Assembly (NCBI GenBank): GCA_903813345.2
Contig: CAIIXF020000007.1
Location: 35,368,538 to 35,432,537 of the forward strand
Origin: Owenia fusiformis
Lineage: Eukaryota; Annelida; Polychaeta; Sabellida; Oweniidae
Length of the DNA stretch: 64,000 bases
Reading direction: 5' to 3'
The notes beneath the pieces are model-generated. The model was given only the letters and a program-made list of their open reading frames with translations, searched no databases and had not been told where the DNA came from. A program made the position numbers and the translations under genes. Below, piece by piece: positions 38,068 to 49,883 of this stretch; the first letter of the stretch is position 1, and each line of letters opens with the position of its first letter.

Positions 38068-39244
38068 GTACTGTCCAAAGATTTTCTCGCGGGACAGATT
38101 TTTTAGACCCAGTTCCAAAAATTCGCGGGATTTTGCGGGACATCCACCTAAATTCGCGGGATTTCGCGGGACATTTAAGGGATTTGCGTGATTGCGCTAA
38201 AAGGTCAAATTTTGATCAAATTCGCGGGATTTCGCGGGACCATTCGAGGGACAAACACGCTACTTAAGGGACAATTAACAGGGTAACCACCAAAGACTTC
38301 AGAGAGGGATAATTTTTCGAGACAAAGTGCCCTAAATTCGCGGGATTTTCGGGACATCAACCTTTTGCGGGATGTCGCAGGACATTCAAGGGATGTTTAA
38401 TGTAAAAGTACTCTTGAATCAAACTTTCAGATACTGATTTATCAAATATAATGCACTTAACTTAAGTAAACCTCAACACAATTCCACACAATTCCACACA
38501 ATACGCATAGAACTATTATTAAACTATCAAAACCACGCTTTAGGTGTGAGTACCGTAATCCGACACGAAATTCAAAAATTCTTGTGAATACTTTGCACTT
38601 ATAGCGTTCGTGACCAACTATAAAACATTTACCCCCATAGTGTTATATATCAAAATGTACCTATTCGTATAGGGGTTCGATTATTCTACATCAAATTATG
38701 GGGAGTCAGGTTTCATTTCGAGATATCAGTGTCCATTTATTGGAACTCGCGTTTGCTAACATTTGTTCAGTTCTGAGATGAAGGCCGTGACACGCGTAGT
38801 AAAAAGGCCAACGTTGGAACTAATCGTGACATACATTCCCTTTTCCGTAATTAAAATGAAATTTGCACTCTTCCTCTTTATTTTGATACCAAACGGCATG
38901 CTAGAAGCCAACTATGGTGTTATTTGGATCAAAATCATACTTTTATAAGTGTACTATATGCTCCTTCCAAAAGCAGTCTTCGATGATCTGATGCACTGGG
39001 AGTTCGGCAGCACTTTTCAAATTATGTAAACTTGACTCCTCAAAAGTGCAAAAAGCTTAGCTTCTTATATCACAATATAATCACAATTATTTAGCCTCGG
39101 GGATTGTTACAATTTTGAAAATTCGCGGAGGTCAAAGCCGTCATTTGCGGGAATTCGCGGGACATTGCGGGACACGCGAATAAGCCAAATTTTGGTCAAA
39201 TTCGCGGGATAATCCCGCCATTCGCGGGACGCTTGACAGCTCTG
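38068..39244. mobile_element. hAT-like non-autonomous element with CGCGGGA-rich ends
   Basis: Flanked by a perfect 8-bp direct repeat ACATTACA (38060-38067 and 39245-39252), the hAT target size. The right end read outward-in is CAGAGCTGTCAAGCGTCCCG, a hAT-style terminus. The left end reads GTACTGTCCAAAG with CTCGCGGGA close by. ATTCGCGGGATTTCGCGGGA and variants are repeated many times at 38089-38385 and again at 39115-39235. I see no transposase frame in the 1.18 kb. Confidence 0.75.
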
Positions 39245-39259
39245 ACATTACACAATAAA

Positions 39260-41610
39260 GTTTGGATTATTTTTATAATTTGTGCCTTTGGTATTCCTAA
39301 ATGGTCTCCCGAATGCTTAAATTCGTAGAAATTCTGATATACTGAATCACCGACTGTCTTAATAATCTGCAAATAAAGGATAGAGTAGATAGCAATACCA
39401 AAATCTGACATACTATTGTACAGATCAATGTTCCTTTGGATTTTATACTCTATGATGTTTCCGTTTTCTAGTTTACATTGTTGATTGAGATTCTTGCATT
39501 TACACCTAAATTAAGATAATGATCCTTGATCCATCATTCCTGATCGGCTTAAAATTTTAGCTTCAATAAAAAACAATTTACACATGCATTGACAACTACC
39601 TAATAACTACACGTGCATGACGCGTGAGATTCAAACTCAATAAAACGTGGATCTGCGCATCGATCTTTGTAACGTTATTTAGATTGTCATAGATATAATT
39701 ACACTTCATTTATACAAAATTCTATATACATTATGGTAAATTAAAAGGTATAGGACTATTAAAAGTATGACTGACAAAAATACTAAATATATGCGCTTGG
39801 TCGAATTTGCGCCAAGCAATAGATTGGTTGTACACTGTAAGACTGCCCGATCAACAAAAAATCGCTTCGATATATCAAAAACCTCTATTTAGTGATATTT
39901 TCATTTCAAATATGGCGGCCAATCCGATGTCTGACGACCCTTACAAAGAATCTAGGCAGTTTGCATTTTTACCTCCTGTGAAATAACAAGTGGAATTTAG
40001 TAGTTGTTTTGTGTTTTATTATCATTCTGCATCGTAATTCTATGTGATGTGGTGTTGAAATGTCAGCAGAAATACATATCCATACGATAATCGAGTGAAT
40101 CAGATAACAGATTTTTCGAAAACCCGTCTCGTGCTAAGAGTGTAAAAACTTGTATTAACATGCTCAAAAGTGCCAATGTGCACATCAATGTCAAGCTAAA
40201 TCAATGTTGTGTCTATAACAGGTACCCGATCTACTCAAAACAGCTTGTCATTCACGTATACACGCTTAGCAAACACGGCGAAATGACCTGAATCTTGGAA
40301 TTTCGTTTGAGAGCTAGTAATGTTTGCTCCGGTCTTCGTCATAAGTGTTCATCAGACTTCACGCATGCGCAGGAGAAAAACCATCAATCAATAAGGTTTA
40401 TAAATCAATTTTGCGCATGCGCGTTACAACGGTAAAGAAATTCGTATTTATAAACGAACCAGTTTGAGATAACCCGATATCAGTCGGAGAAATCTGACGA
40501 TCTACGAAACTCACTTCAAAAAATCAAATGCGGACTGACGGCGTATTCTACTATGTTTGGATCTAAGATTTTCAGTATAGATAAAGTCTTTTATGATCTT
40601 TCGAATGAGGTAAGTCTCTAGTTCGAAAGACAATCGTATCAACTTGAACAAAAGTTGAATTTTGACGAGAAATTTTAACATGCGCAGAAGTCCCATTTTC
40701 GTTGTACCATATTGACTGAGCGTAATCGAGTGGATCATCAGTGATAGACAAGGCGAAAGGAATTATGACGTGCACGGACCTGGAAACAATAGTATAGTTT
40801 CTAAATAGCTAAATAAAGCTGAATAAAGCTGACATAATAGATGTCACCTTTGTTCATCTTGGGCCAACCTTCCATTGAGTTCTATGCTTAAAGCTTGCAA
40901 TAGTCACTTTAGGGATAAAGGAATTGGCAATATTTTTAAAATTACCTCCTGTTCAAGTTGCAATCATTTTTAAAGATTATATTGATAGATTTAATATTAC
41001 TGAATATGGTATTGCTTGTTGAGGATCACACAACATTACCGTTTATCATTTATTTGAGATTTAAGCAAGGGTCCATTTTTTAAAGAAATCATCGTTTTAA
41101 AAGATTTCTTGTGAACAGATGATAAATAAGTACAAAAAGTATGACTTATCATATATCAAGAGCATAATATAAAATTTCAACTGAAAAATTAGATCAAAAT
41201 GGAATCCAAGTTCACAGTGGGGGGTATAACTCATCAAACACTGTATATTTTTTAAAGCTTATTGTTACAGCTTAATGTTTTTAATTTGCTTTTGTTAGTT
41301 AGGATTATATCATTGACCATTTACGAATTTTTGAGCACCATACAAGGTGACAGAACTTCATTTATGAACGATTTCAGCAGGGGTCTTTTTTACGAAAATA
41401 AAATATTTTTCCGGATAGTTCTTTGATGAAAAGCTAGTACATTGTTACGATTAAATTACATCATTAAGGTGTATAAATCATGAAAACAGGTTTCACCCTG
41501 ATGTCTACAACCTAATTCGTATAATGCCATGTCACAAACAAATGGGGGGCATTGACCTCCACTTGGGGATCTTTATTACTTGTATGATTTCAATATTACA
41601 ATAATGTTGG
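39260..41610. other. Gene-free tract
   Basis: No domain or splice-supported exon was recognised. The short overlapping minus-strand frames near 40511-40775 have no supporting feature. Confidence 0.35.
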
Positions 41611-41614
41611 TATT

Positions 41615-42898
41615 GTTAGGCGGAATATGGCATACATTCATGGTTGCGCAGTATTTATGATACGGGTGAATATGCCATACTCACCTGCGGTATATGGCAT
41701 ATTCCGCAGGTGAGTATGCGATATTCCGCATTGAATATGCGATACATTGATTTCAGTGAATACCCGATACTCACCTGCGGAATGTGTCACTCACTTGCGA
41801 AATATGCCATATACCGCAGGTGAATATGTCATATACCGCAGGTGGAAACGTGATACTGAAAGCTTTGATTTGATTGGTTGCGTGCGAGAATCAACTCTAA
41901 ATGTAAAACTACGCTGGATTACCAATATAGTTAGTGCGTCGAGTACTAATATATGAATCCTGAATTGATTGAGAAAGTTTATTACGCGAGATTACTGATA
42001 CTGATATTGCTACTGATACTTCTGCTAAGTTAATATATTCGATACACAGTACTGTTGATTCAGTAATCATTATAATAATTTATAACATTTTACTTGTTTG
42101 TTCAATCTGTTACGCGGTAAACACGATACAAAATATATGTCATATTCCGCAACGAATATGGCATATTCACTTGCGGTGTCTGACAGATTCACATGCGGTA
42201 TATGGCATACTCACTAACCAATGAGAACGTGATACGGAAGTACGTAATTGTCAATTCCATCGATTGAACAAACGGGTAAAAGTTTATAAATTATTGAAAT
42301 GATTACTGAATCATCAGTACAGTGCATTGAATATATCAACTAATGCAGAAGTATCACTCAGCAATCTCACGAGGTAAACTTACTCAATAAATCCAGGATT
42401 CATATATTACTACCCGAAGCACTAACTATATTGGTAATCCAGCGTAGTTTTACATTTAGAGTTGATTCTGGCAACCAATCAAATTAAGGCTTTTCTGTAT
42501 CACGTTTTCACCTGCGGTATATGTCATACTCACCCGCGGTATATGGCATATTCCGCAAGTGAGTATGACATATTCCGCAGGTGAATATCGGATATTCACT
42601 GAAATTAATGTATCGCATATTCACTGCGGAATATTCCATACTCACCTGCGGAATATGCCATATACCGCAGGAGAGTATGGCATATTCATCCGTATCACAA
42701 ATACCGCGCAACCATGAATATATGCCATATTCCGCGTAACACAATCGATGCAATCGACAATAGCGTACGTCCATGTCGCGTTCTCATTGGTTAGTGTGTA
42801 TGCCATATACCGCAGGTGAATCTGTCATACACCGCAAGTGAATATGCCATATTCGTTGCGGAATACGACATATTTTTGTATCGTGTTTACCGCGTAAC
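41615..42898. mobile_element. Interleaved foldback element rich in CATATTCCGCAGGTGAGTATG
   Basis: Two long inverted-repeat pairs are interleaved. Arm L (about 41615-42105) is inverted at 42270-42740, sharing CAACCATGAATATATGCCAT-type sequence and ACTACGCTGGATTACCAATA. Arm A (42109-42265), which starts GTTACGCGGTAAACACGATA, is inverted at 42745-42898, which ends TCGTGTTTACCGCGTAAC. Within the arms the imperfect palindrome GGCATATTCCGCAGGTGAGTATG recurs many times in both orientations. A related 717-bp copy lies at 54857-55573. No coding frame is credible. Confidence 0.75.
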
Positions 42899-43224
42899 AG
42901 GTATCATTATAAACAGGCACTGAGTAAGTGTAGATATAAATACGTTGACAGCAAGAAGATTTATACAATTTAAACTGAAAAATGAGATAACAATGGGGAA
43001 ATCACAAATATTGGTATAACTCATAAAATGTTTACTTTTTAAGCTTAGTGTCATATCCTAACAATTTGAATTGGTTTAAATAGTTATAATTGAATCATTT
43101 GCAGTTTCTGAATTTTTCGAATCTTTTGAAATTGTTCAGATTTTCATTTATTGAAGATTTAATTCAAGTCTAATTCAAAAAGATGAATATTTTTGTGGAT
43201 AGTTCTCAGATCAATTACTATCAT

Positions 43225-43470
43225 TACCACCTTGCCGGGCATGTTCTAGGGGTATAATTGCTAGTTTAGAAGGCATTTATATTACTATATCGATCTGTGA
43301 CGTCATAGTGGCGGGCCAATAATGCAAACGCCCGGCAATTTTCCCCGGGAAATGAGATATCGTTCAATGCATATAACTTTTGCTATTTCAGCCCTGGGCA
43401 TTAACGGTGGTAATAATACTAATAACATCATTTCTGCGGGCAATATTAAACAAATACTGGATGATCAGGA
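43225..43470. repeat. Inverted fragment of the 28.5-32.1 kb element
   Basis: The reverse complement of about 31765-31975 matches 43225-43395, and the hairpin arm (ATTTCTGCGGGCAATATT) follows at 43428. This copy lacks the inner CCTCATTATCCGGTC element and so approximates its empty site. Confidence 0.7.
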
Positions 43471-43639
43471 GCTGGATATGGCAGAATACCTATTCGAGAA
43501 AAAAATATTGGGCGAGGCAGTATTAATTAATTTCAAAAGAAAGTTGTAGCATTGCCCCATGGGATAGTCTATTTTCTACTAAATAAAATAATCAGGGTGA
43601 AAGCTTTTTCAAAGTTTTAAAATCTAAACAATATAGGCA

Positions 43640-45600
43640 GAAACAATTGGCAGATCAACGAACGCAAGATTGTGTTCAAAGAAAGTGAACTAAATGGAAC
43701 CATTATTTTTAATCATTTTGAATGCAAAATATATTCAGACAGGAGATCTTATTTTCAATTATACAGACAAAATAAATATATCATGCTAATGACCTTTCCA
43801 AAAGCTGATTCATAAGTTGATAATTCGTTGCAAACTTCAACAGTGTCAATATCTAATATTTTCATTATTATGGACCTCTGTTAAACCCCTTAATGATAAG
43901 TTAACGGTAATGTTTACAGGTCCTAAACAGGTGAAAACTTATCTAGGAATATATGTTTTATCATTTAAACATATCATTTAACAATTGGGGGATCAACGAA
44001 AAACGAGATGATGTTAGGGGAGGCATCAAAAGTTCGATGTCGGATAGAAAACTAAATAAATCTAGTTAGGGGGGAGGGGGTTCAAATCCATTTCATTTTG
44101 CTATCCGACAAATTTCAACATTTCAAATTTTGGGATTTTTCAACTCAGAATGCCTTGGAATGGTTTAAAAATAAAGATTTTACCTGATGCTTTCTTCGTC
44201 AAGATCATTCCAATGGATTCTATTCTATCAAAAGTTGTTAAAAGCCGCAAATTACGATAGGAATTTACAAAAACTAGATCGTGTTTAGCAATAATTTTTC
44301 AAATTCTCAAACCAGAAGTAAGCGATCAACTTTCACGGTGTTTAGTTTTGGGGGGAGGGGGGGGGGGGTCTGAGTCAAAACTAGATTTATTAGTTTCCGA
44401 TCCGACATCGAACTTTTGATGCCTCCCCTTAAAAGAAAGTGAACTAAATGGAACCATTATTCTATAAATATCATTTTGAAAGCAAAATATAATCAGACCC
44501 CTGTCAACCCCTGTTAAACCCCTCAATAATAAGTAAATGGTAATGTTGACAGGTCCTGAACAGGCGAAAACGTATGAAGGAATATATGTTTCATCATTTA
44601 AACATCAAAACAATTGGCAGATCAACAAAAAACAAGATGATGTTAAAAGAGTAAGCTAAATGGAATGATTGTTTTTAATCATTTTGAATGCAAAATATAA
44701 TCAGACAGACAATCTTATTTTCAAATAAACAGATAAAATCACTATGCCTTACTAATAAACTTTCCAAAAGCCGATTAATGAGTAGATAATTTGTTGTAAA
44801 CTTCAAAAATATCAAAATATAATATATTTGTTGAGCCCTGTTAAACCCCTCAATAATAAGTAAACGATAGTGTTGACAGGTCCTCAGCAGGTGAAAATGT
44901 ATGTAGTAATATATGTTTTATCATTTAAACATATCAAAACAATGATCAACAGAAAACAAGATGATGATAAAAGAAAGTGAACTAAATGGAACAATTATTT
45001 TTAATCATTTTGAATGCAAAATATAATTAGACAGATGATCTTATTTTCAGTTAAACTGATAAAATCAATAGGTCATGCTTATAACCTTCCCAAAACCGAT
45101 TCATAAGTAGATAATCCGTTGTAAACTTCAAAAATATCAAAATCTAATTTTTTTTTTATTTTTTGTGGGCCCCTGTCAAACCCCTCAATAATAAGTAAAT
45201 GGTAATGTTGACAAGTGCTCGACATGTGAAAACTTATGTAGTATCATTTAAACATATCAAAACAATTGGCGGATCAACAAAAACAAGATGATATTAAAAG
45301 AAAGTGAACCAAATGGAACAATTATTTTTAATCAGTTTGAATGTAAAATATGGTCAGACAGGCGATCTTATTTTCAATTAAACAGATAAAACCAATATGT
45401 CATGCTAATAACCTTCCCAAAAACCGATTCATAAGTAGATAATCCGTTGTAAACTTCAAAAATATCAAAATCGAATATTTTTTATTTTTTGTGGACCCCT
45501 GTTAATCCCCTCAATAATAAGTGCTCAACAAGTGAAAACGTAAGCAGGAATATATGTTTTATCATTTTAACTCATCAAAACGATTGCAGGATGAACAGGA
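43640..45600. repeat. Tandem ~330-bp repeat array
   Basis: GAAAGTGAACTAAATGGAAC followed by ATTATTTTTAATCATTTTGAATG occurs at about 43680, 44434, 44645 (variant), 44972 and 45302. The last three spacings are 325-330 bases. Each unit also holds ATCTTATTTTCA, GATTCATAAGTAGATAA, CCCCTGTTAAACCCCTCAAT and AATATATGTTTTATCATTTA. The first unit contains the MITE at 44017-44428, and one unit is shortened to about 210 bases. Confidence 0.85.
44017..44428. mobile_element. PIF/Harbinger-like MITE with 29-bp perfect TIR and TTA target duplication
   Basis: The ends GGGGAGGCATCAAAAGTTCG...(29 bp) are a perfect inverted repeat at 44017-44045 and 44400-44428. TTA flanks both sides (44014-44016 and 44429-44431). 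The neighbouring tandem units show the uninterrupted site GATGTTAAAAG near 44640, so insertion and target duplication can be read directly. It holds G-runs (about 12 G at 44350) and no gene. Confidence 0.9.
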
Positions 45601-46272
45601 GGAAACAGCTTAATTAAGGCGTATCTGAAAAATTCCATTATCACTACTTAATTTCATGATTTATCAAAGAGTGTTAGTTAAATCTGTCTGACATTTGAAT
45701 GGCATACTATTAAATGACCCTGTCAATGAACATATTGTGATTAAACATGAAAATGGTGGTTGTCATACGATTAAACCATGGTTTTAAAGAAGTTTAGCAC
45801 AACATCTATGGAAATTTGGCCCAAGTTTTTTTAAATGTCATGGAGAATGATTTAAATGACATAAATGTGTAACTCAAAGCTATTATTGTAGGAAACATAT
45901 CACTGAATTCAAAGATGCTATTAATAAGAAAGAAAAGTAAGTCATTAGAGGTAAAATGTGCAAATCTCTTAAAATCTCATGAAAAAACGAGAATTAGCGA
46001 GATTTCAAAATCATTTAGAAACTCCTCTATTCGGGAAATACTGGCTGGTCTCAGGTTTGAGCGTTAATCGCTGCCATTTGCCTTATTTAAAAAGTTAACT
46101 ATGTGTTTTATATATCATTTTGAAGAATTTTTATTCGCATTTTAGTGAAATTATTTTTCCTTCAAAATGTTGATGGGATCCAACGTATTTTTAAAGTTAA
46201 ATATACCCCGACATCGTCAAATACGCTGTAAGACCTAACACCTTTATGACGTTACAATTGCTTAACGGCTAT
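45600..46272. other. Gene-free spacer
   Basis: AT-rich, with no recognised feature between the tandem array and the LTR element. The last five bases (GCTAT, 46268-46272) are the left target duplication of the Gypsy element. Confidence 0.4.
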
Positions 46273-46488
46273 TGTCATGCTTTATAAAAACACGTTTAGT
46301 GGGCGATACTAATGGCATAATACACAGAATATAAAGTTTTCAGAGTTTATTCATTTCCACCGGAAGTCCCAAGCATGTGCGAGTGCGTGCGCATCCCTCA
46401 CGTTTCACATAGTGTTACAATGAACGCAAGTATATTAACAATTATAAATTGTAATCCCGGGAACATGAACATAGACTCTAACATGACA
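46273..46488 (-). repeat. 3' LTR of the Gypsy element (216 bp)
   Basis: On the plus strand it starts TGTCATGCTTTATAAA and ends ACATGACA. It matches 51255-51452 closely (TTTAGTGGGCGATACTAATG, GAAGTCCCAAGCATGTGCGA) and carries about 18 extra bases just before its inner end, where ACATGA is repeated. A few substitutions separate the two LTRs. Confidence 0.9.
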
Positions 46489-47099
46489 TCTCCTTTTTAA
46501 AGTTACAAAAAAACAAATTTAATATTTTCATAATGTTAAACATATTGAGTTTTTCATTAGGCCTCATATACAATGTTTGAAACAAATGTTCATTAGTCTT
46601 GGCCTAAAAAGTAACACATTTTGTTTTTAGCTTGGCCTTCTGAAATTGTATCAGAAAAACTGGAATTGGAATTTTAGACTTTTACATGTTTCAGAAACTT
46701 TGTTTTTCAAATAACATATGTCTATGATTTACATTACATTCATGTTGTAAAATCTCAATATGTATTAAAGCAAATTGTAGCAGTCTCTAAAGTTTTACTT
46801 ATGAAAACTGGAAGATTGAAATATGAAGAAAACAAAGCAAGTGAAATATAACATTCTAGTTTGTTTTAGTTTTTAACATGTCTAATATACAGAAGTTATT
46901 GTGAACTTTCCCAGCAATTGAAAACAAGTGTTTTTATTCATTATTCAACAATGTCTGCTTCATAGGATTAGTACTCTCTCTCAGCATCATTGTATCATAC
47001 TCTGGATACACAAATAACATTAGTTTCCATATATTGTAAAAATCACACAAAAATCCTCAAATGTACAGTACATGTATATAACTGGCAAGTCTTTATAAA

Positions 47100-48452
47100 T
47101 CACAAATCAAGGCGATCCGGAGGTTTTCTCACCCTCACCGGATAGCGTCTTTCTGCGGGTTGCACATTTGTAGGTGTCATAGCTGGTTTAGGTGTCATAC
47201 CTAGTTTAGGTGTCATATCTGGTTTAGATTCAGAAATGTTATCATAAATCGGTGTATTATCCACTGGTGTCTTGTTAGTGTATTGTAAATGACAGCGATT
47301 CCTTCTGTAACAAGTTCCACTAGGTGCTTTTACAACATATGACCTAGGAGTAGAGTGAGATTGTACTACAGTATGGGGCTCACTCCAGTGTTTATCATTG
47401 TCAATTTTAGTACGTACATAATCACCTACACTCAGTGGTTCTAGATGACGTGCACAATGAGGTTTGTCGTAGAAATATTTGTAACGTAACTTAGTCACAT
47501 TGTCCCTTTCTTTCAAAAGTTCCCGATCAGGGACATTAGGCTCAAGATTTTGGGGTAATGTCGGTACTGTGGATCTAAGCTTTCTGAACATTAGCATTTC
47601 TGCTGGACTTATCCCTGTTGGACCTATGGGGGTTGAATGGTAGCTCAGCAATGCCATAGTTGGATCTGTTTGTTTCAAAATTTGCTTAGCTATCTGGACG
47701 GCTCTTTCCAATCCATTTGAAGAGGGAAAATGGGGACTGGATGTAACATGTCTTATATCATATTTCTTGCAAAATGCTTCAAATTCTGACGACACAAATT
47801 GAGGCCCATTATCAGACACTATTACCTCAGGAATACCATGTCGAGAAAATAGCATTTTCAAGTGATTGATAATTTCGGTTGATGTGGTTTTTGTCAATTT
47901 CATGAGTTCTATAAAACGCGAATAATAATCCGCTACTATCAAATGACTAGAACCTTGTGAATCACACAAATCTGTACCAATCTTTAACCAGGGTCGACTA
48001 GGAAGTGGAGTTGGTATTAAAGGTTCTTTATGGTGTTTTGATTTACTAATCTGACAATGCTCACAGTTTTGAATCAACGTTTGCACTTGTACATTTAAAC
48101 CCGGTCACCATATGGCACTACGAGCACGTTCGCGACATTTCACAATTCCAAGTTGACCATCATGTAACCGATTGTGCATGTCTTTACGCAGCATTTCCGG
48201 AATGACTATTCGGTTTCCAAACAACAGAAGACCACCTTCTGTACAACTAAGTGAGTCACGGAATGCATAATATGGTTTTGCACACAGTTTAACCTGGGAA
48301 TTGTATTCAGGCCAACCATTCTGAATGTAGACCTTAACAACTTGTAATTCAGGATCCTTATTGGTTTCTTCTTGAATAAGATCAAGTTTAGAAGGAGACG
48401 CAGGCAATGTTTCTAAGACCACATCTACATAAGCCTTCACCTCTGATTCCAA
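47100..48452 (-). pseudogene. Gypsy integrase, interrupted by a stop
   Basis: The upstream frame (48452-48105) holds the HHCC zinc-binding start, with HNRLH visible, and ends at a TGA where a Trp codon is expected. The downstream frame (48086-47100) continues with NCEHCQ (the CC pair). The catalytic core follows: D in GTDLCD, D in SDNGPQF and E in NGLERA, the DDE triad. The C-terminal part has the basic tail RRYPVRVRKPPDRL common in Gypsy integrases. The intact protein would join the cDNA to chromosomal DNA. One nonsense change is enough to break this copy. Confidence 0.88.
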
Positions 48453-48780
48453 ACTATCACTTTTGACATTGCTTCGGGTAATGGACTTCGACTCAGTGTA
48501 TCTGCAACAAGCAGTGTTTTACCAGGAACATATTTGGCTTCTACATTGAACCTCATTAACCTCAATAGCAATCTTTGACATCTGACAGGTGTTAAGTCGA
48601 GATCTTTTTGATTGATCAACGGCACTAAAGATTTATGATCTGTCAGCCACAGACTTGATACCAGTGAGATATCTATGTAACCTTTCACATGTCCAAACTA
48701 CAGACAAGCATTCTTTTTCAATCTGTGCATATTTTTTCTCTGCCTCTGAAAGTGATCTAGAACAGAAAGTGACTGGTTTT
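48437..48780 (-). pseudogene. Gypsy RNase H, frameshifted
   Basis: The domain begins at the end of the RT frame (CISSDSNSYGLGGALWQ). It resumes after a frameshift near 48780-48690 with [11 protein letters not shown] and ends [17 protein letters not shown], the usual TDHK and DTLSR landmarks. It would degrade the RNA strand during cDNA synthesis. Confidence 0.82.
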
Positions 48781-49715
48781 CAAGTAGTACCATGCAATTG
48801 CCACAAAGCACCACCCAGACCATAACTATTTGAATCAGAACTTATGCAAGTTTCTCTGCCTGGATCATGAAAGACAAGTACTTGACTAGATGAGACCAGA
48901 GATTTAACATCATCATAAGCTTGTTTCTGTACTGGACCAAATATCAATTCATTTGATTTTTTCAACAGTTCATACAGTGGTTGAGCTACAGTTGACAATT
49001 TTGAAAGAAAACGACCCAGAAAATTGACAGTTCCCAGAAACCGTTTTAATGACGTGACATCTTCAGGATATGGCATATTAACTATTGCCTTGACATGATC
49101 AGGATTTGGTTTGACCCCTTGTTCACTAGCCCGGAAACCAAGAAAGTCAATTTCGCTTTGACGAAAGACACATTTGGCCTTATTCAGTTTCAAACCTGAC
49201 TTTTCAATTCTAGCCAACACTTTTTCAAGAACCTGATCGTGGTCTTTCAGTGAAAAACCCCAGACAACAATGTCATCAATGTAAACGGCTACACCCTCAA
49301 GACCTTCAAGTAGACTAGACATTTTGGCTTGAAAAATCTCAGGAGCACTAGTAATTCCAAATGGTAGCCTGTTCATACAATATCTTCCCCACGGTGTGAT
49401 AAATGTTGTCAACAATTTACTAGCGTCATCTAATGGAATTTGCCAAAAACCGCTTGACGCGTCTAGCGATGAGAAATATCGCGCATTTTTCATCTTACCT
49501 AGCAGATCTTCTGATGAAGGAATGACATAATTTTCGTGCTTTACCGCTTTGTTCAACTTTTTCAGGTCAACACATAGCCTTACCTGACCTGACTTCTTTG
49601 GTGCAATAACAATAGGTGCACACCAATCAGTTGGTTTTTCAACTTTTTCTATAACACCCATGGATTCCATCCTTTGAATTTCATCTCGGTACCGACAGAT
49701 TATACGGTTGTGCAT
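48780..49715 (-). pseudogene. Gypsy reverse transcriptase
   Basis: Blocks in order: RLCVDLKKLNKAV, YFSSLDASSGFWQIPL, TPWGRYCMNRLPFGITSAPE, the catalytic VAVYIDDIVV (YIDD), then LNKAKCVFRQSEIDFLGF and LKRFLGTVNFLGRF. This is a complete RT core with the active-site aspartates intact. It is out of frame with gag-protease upstream (shift near 49945) and with RNase H downstream, so the polyprotein cannot be made from this copy without frameshifting. Confidence 0.92.
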
Positions 49716-49883
49716 CTACATCAAGAGTAAAGTGTACAGGATCACTCTTTTACAAACCTGATTCACCAAAAACATTGGCATCTACGCGATATATCAAATT
49801 CATTGTCTCGGAGACTCTGCGTGCAAGTAAATTACCCGTTCTGCACTACATTGACACGAAACCGATATGTCTTACCTTTGAGT

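Noticed and set aside
44340-44370. Long G-run as a functional quadruplex (also 56226, 58080, 61008)
   Set aside because: Single homopolymer runs, prone to sequencing error, with no further supporting structure.
43640-45600. CRISPR-like or regulatory repeat array
   Set aside because: The units are whole tandem ~330-bp copies without unique spacers, in a eukaryotic genome.
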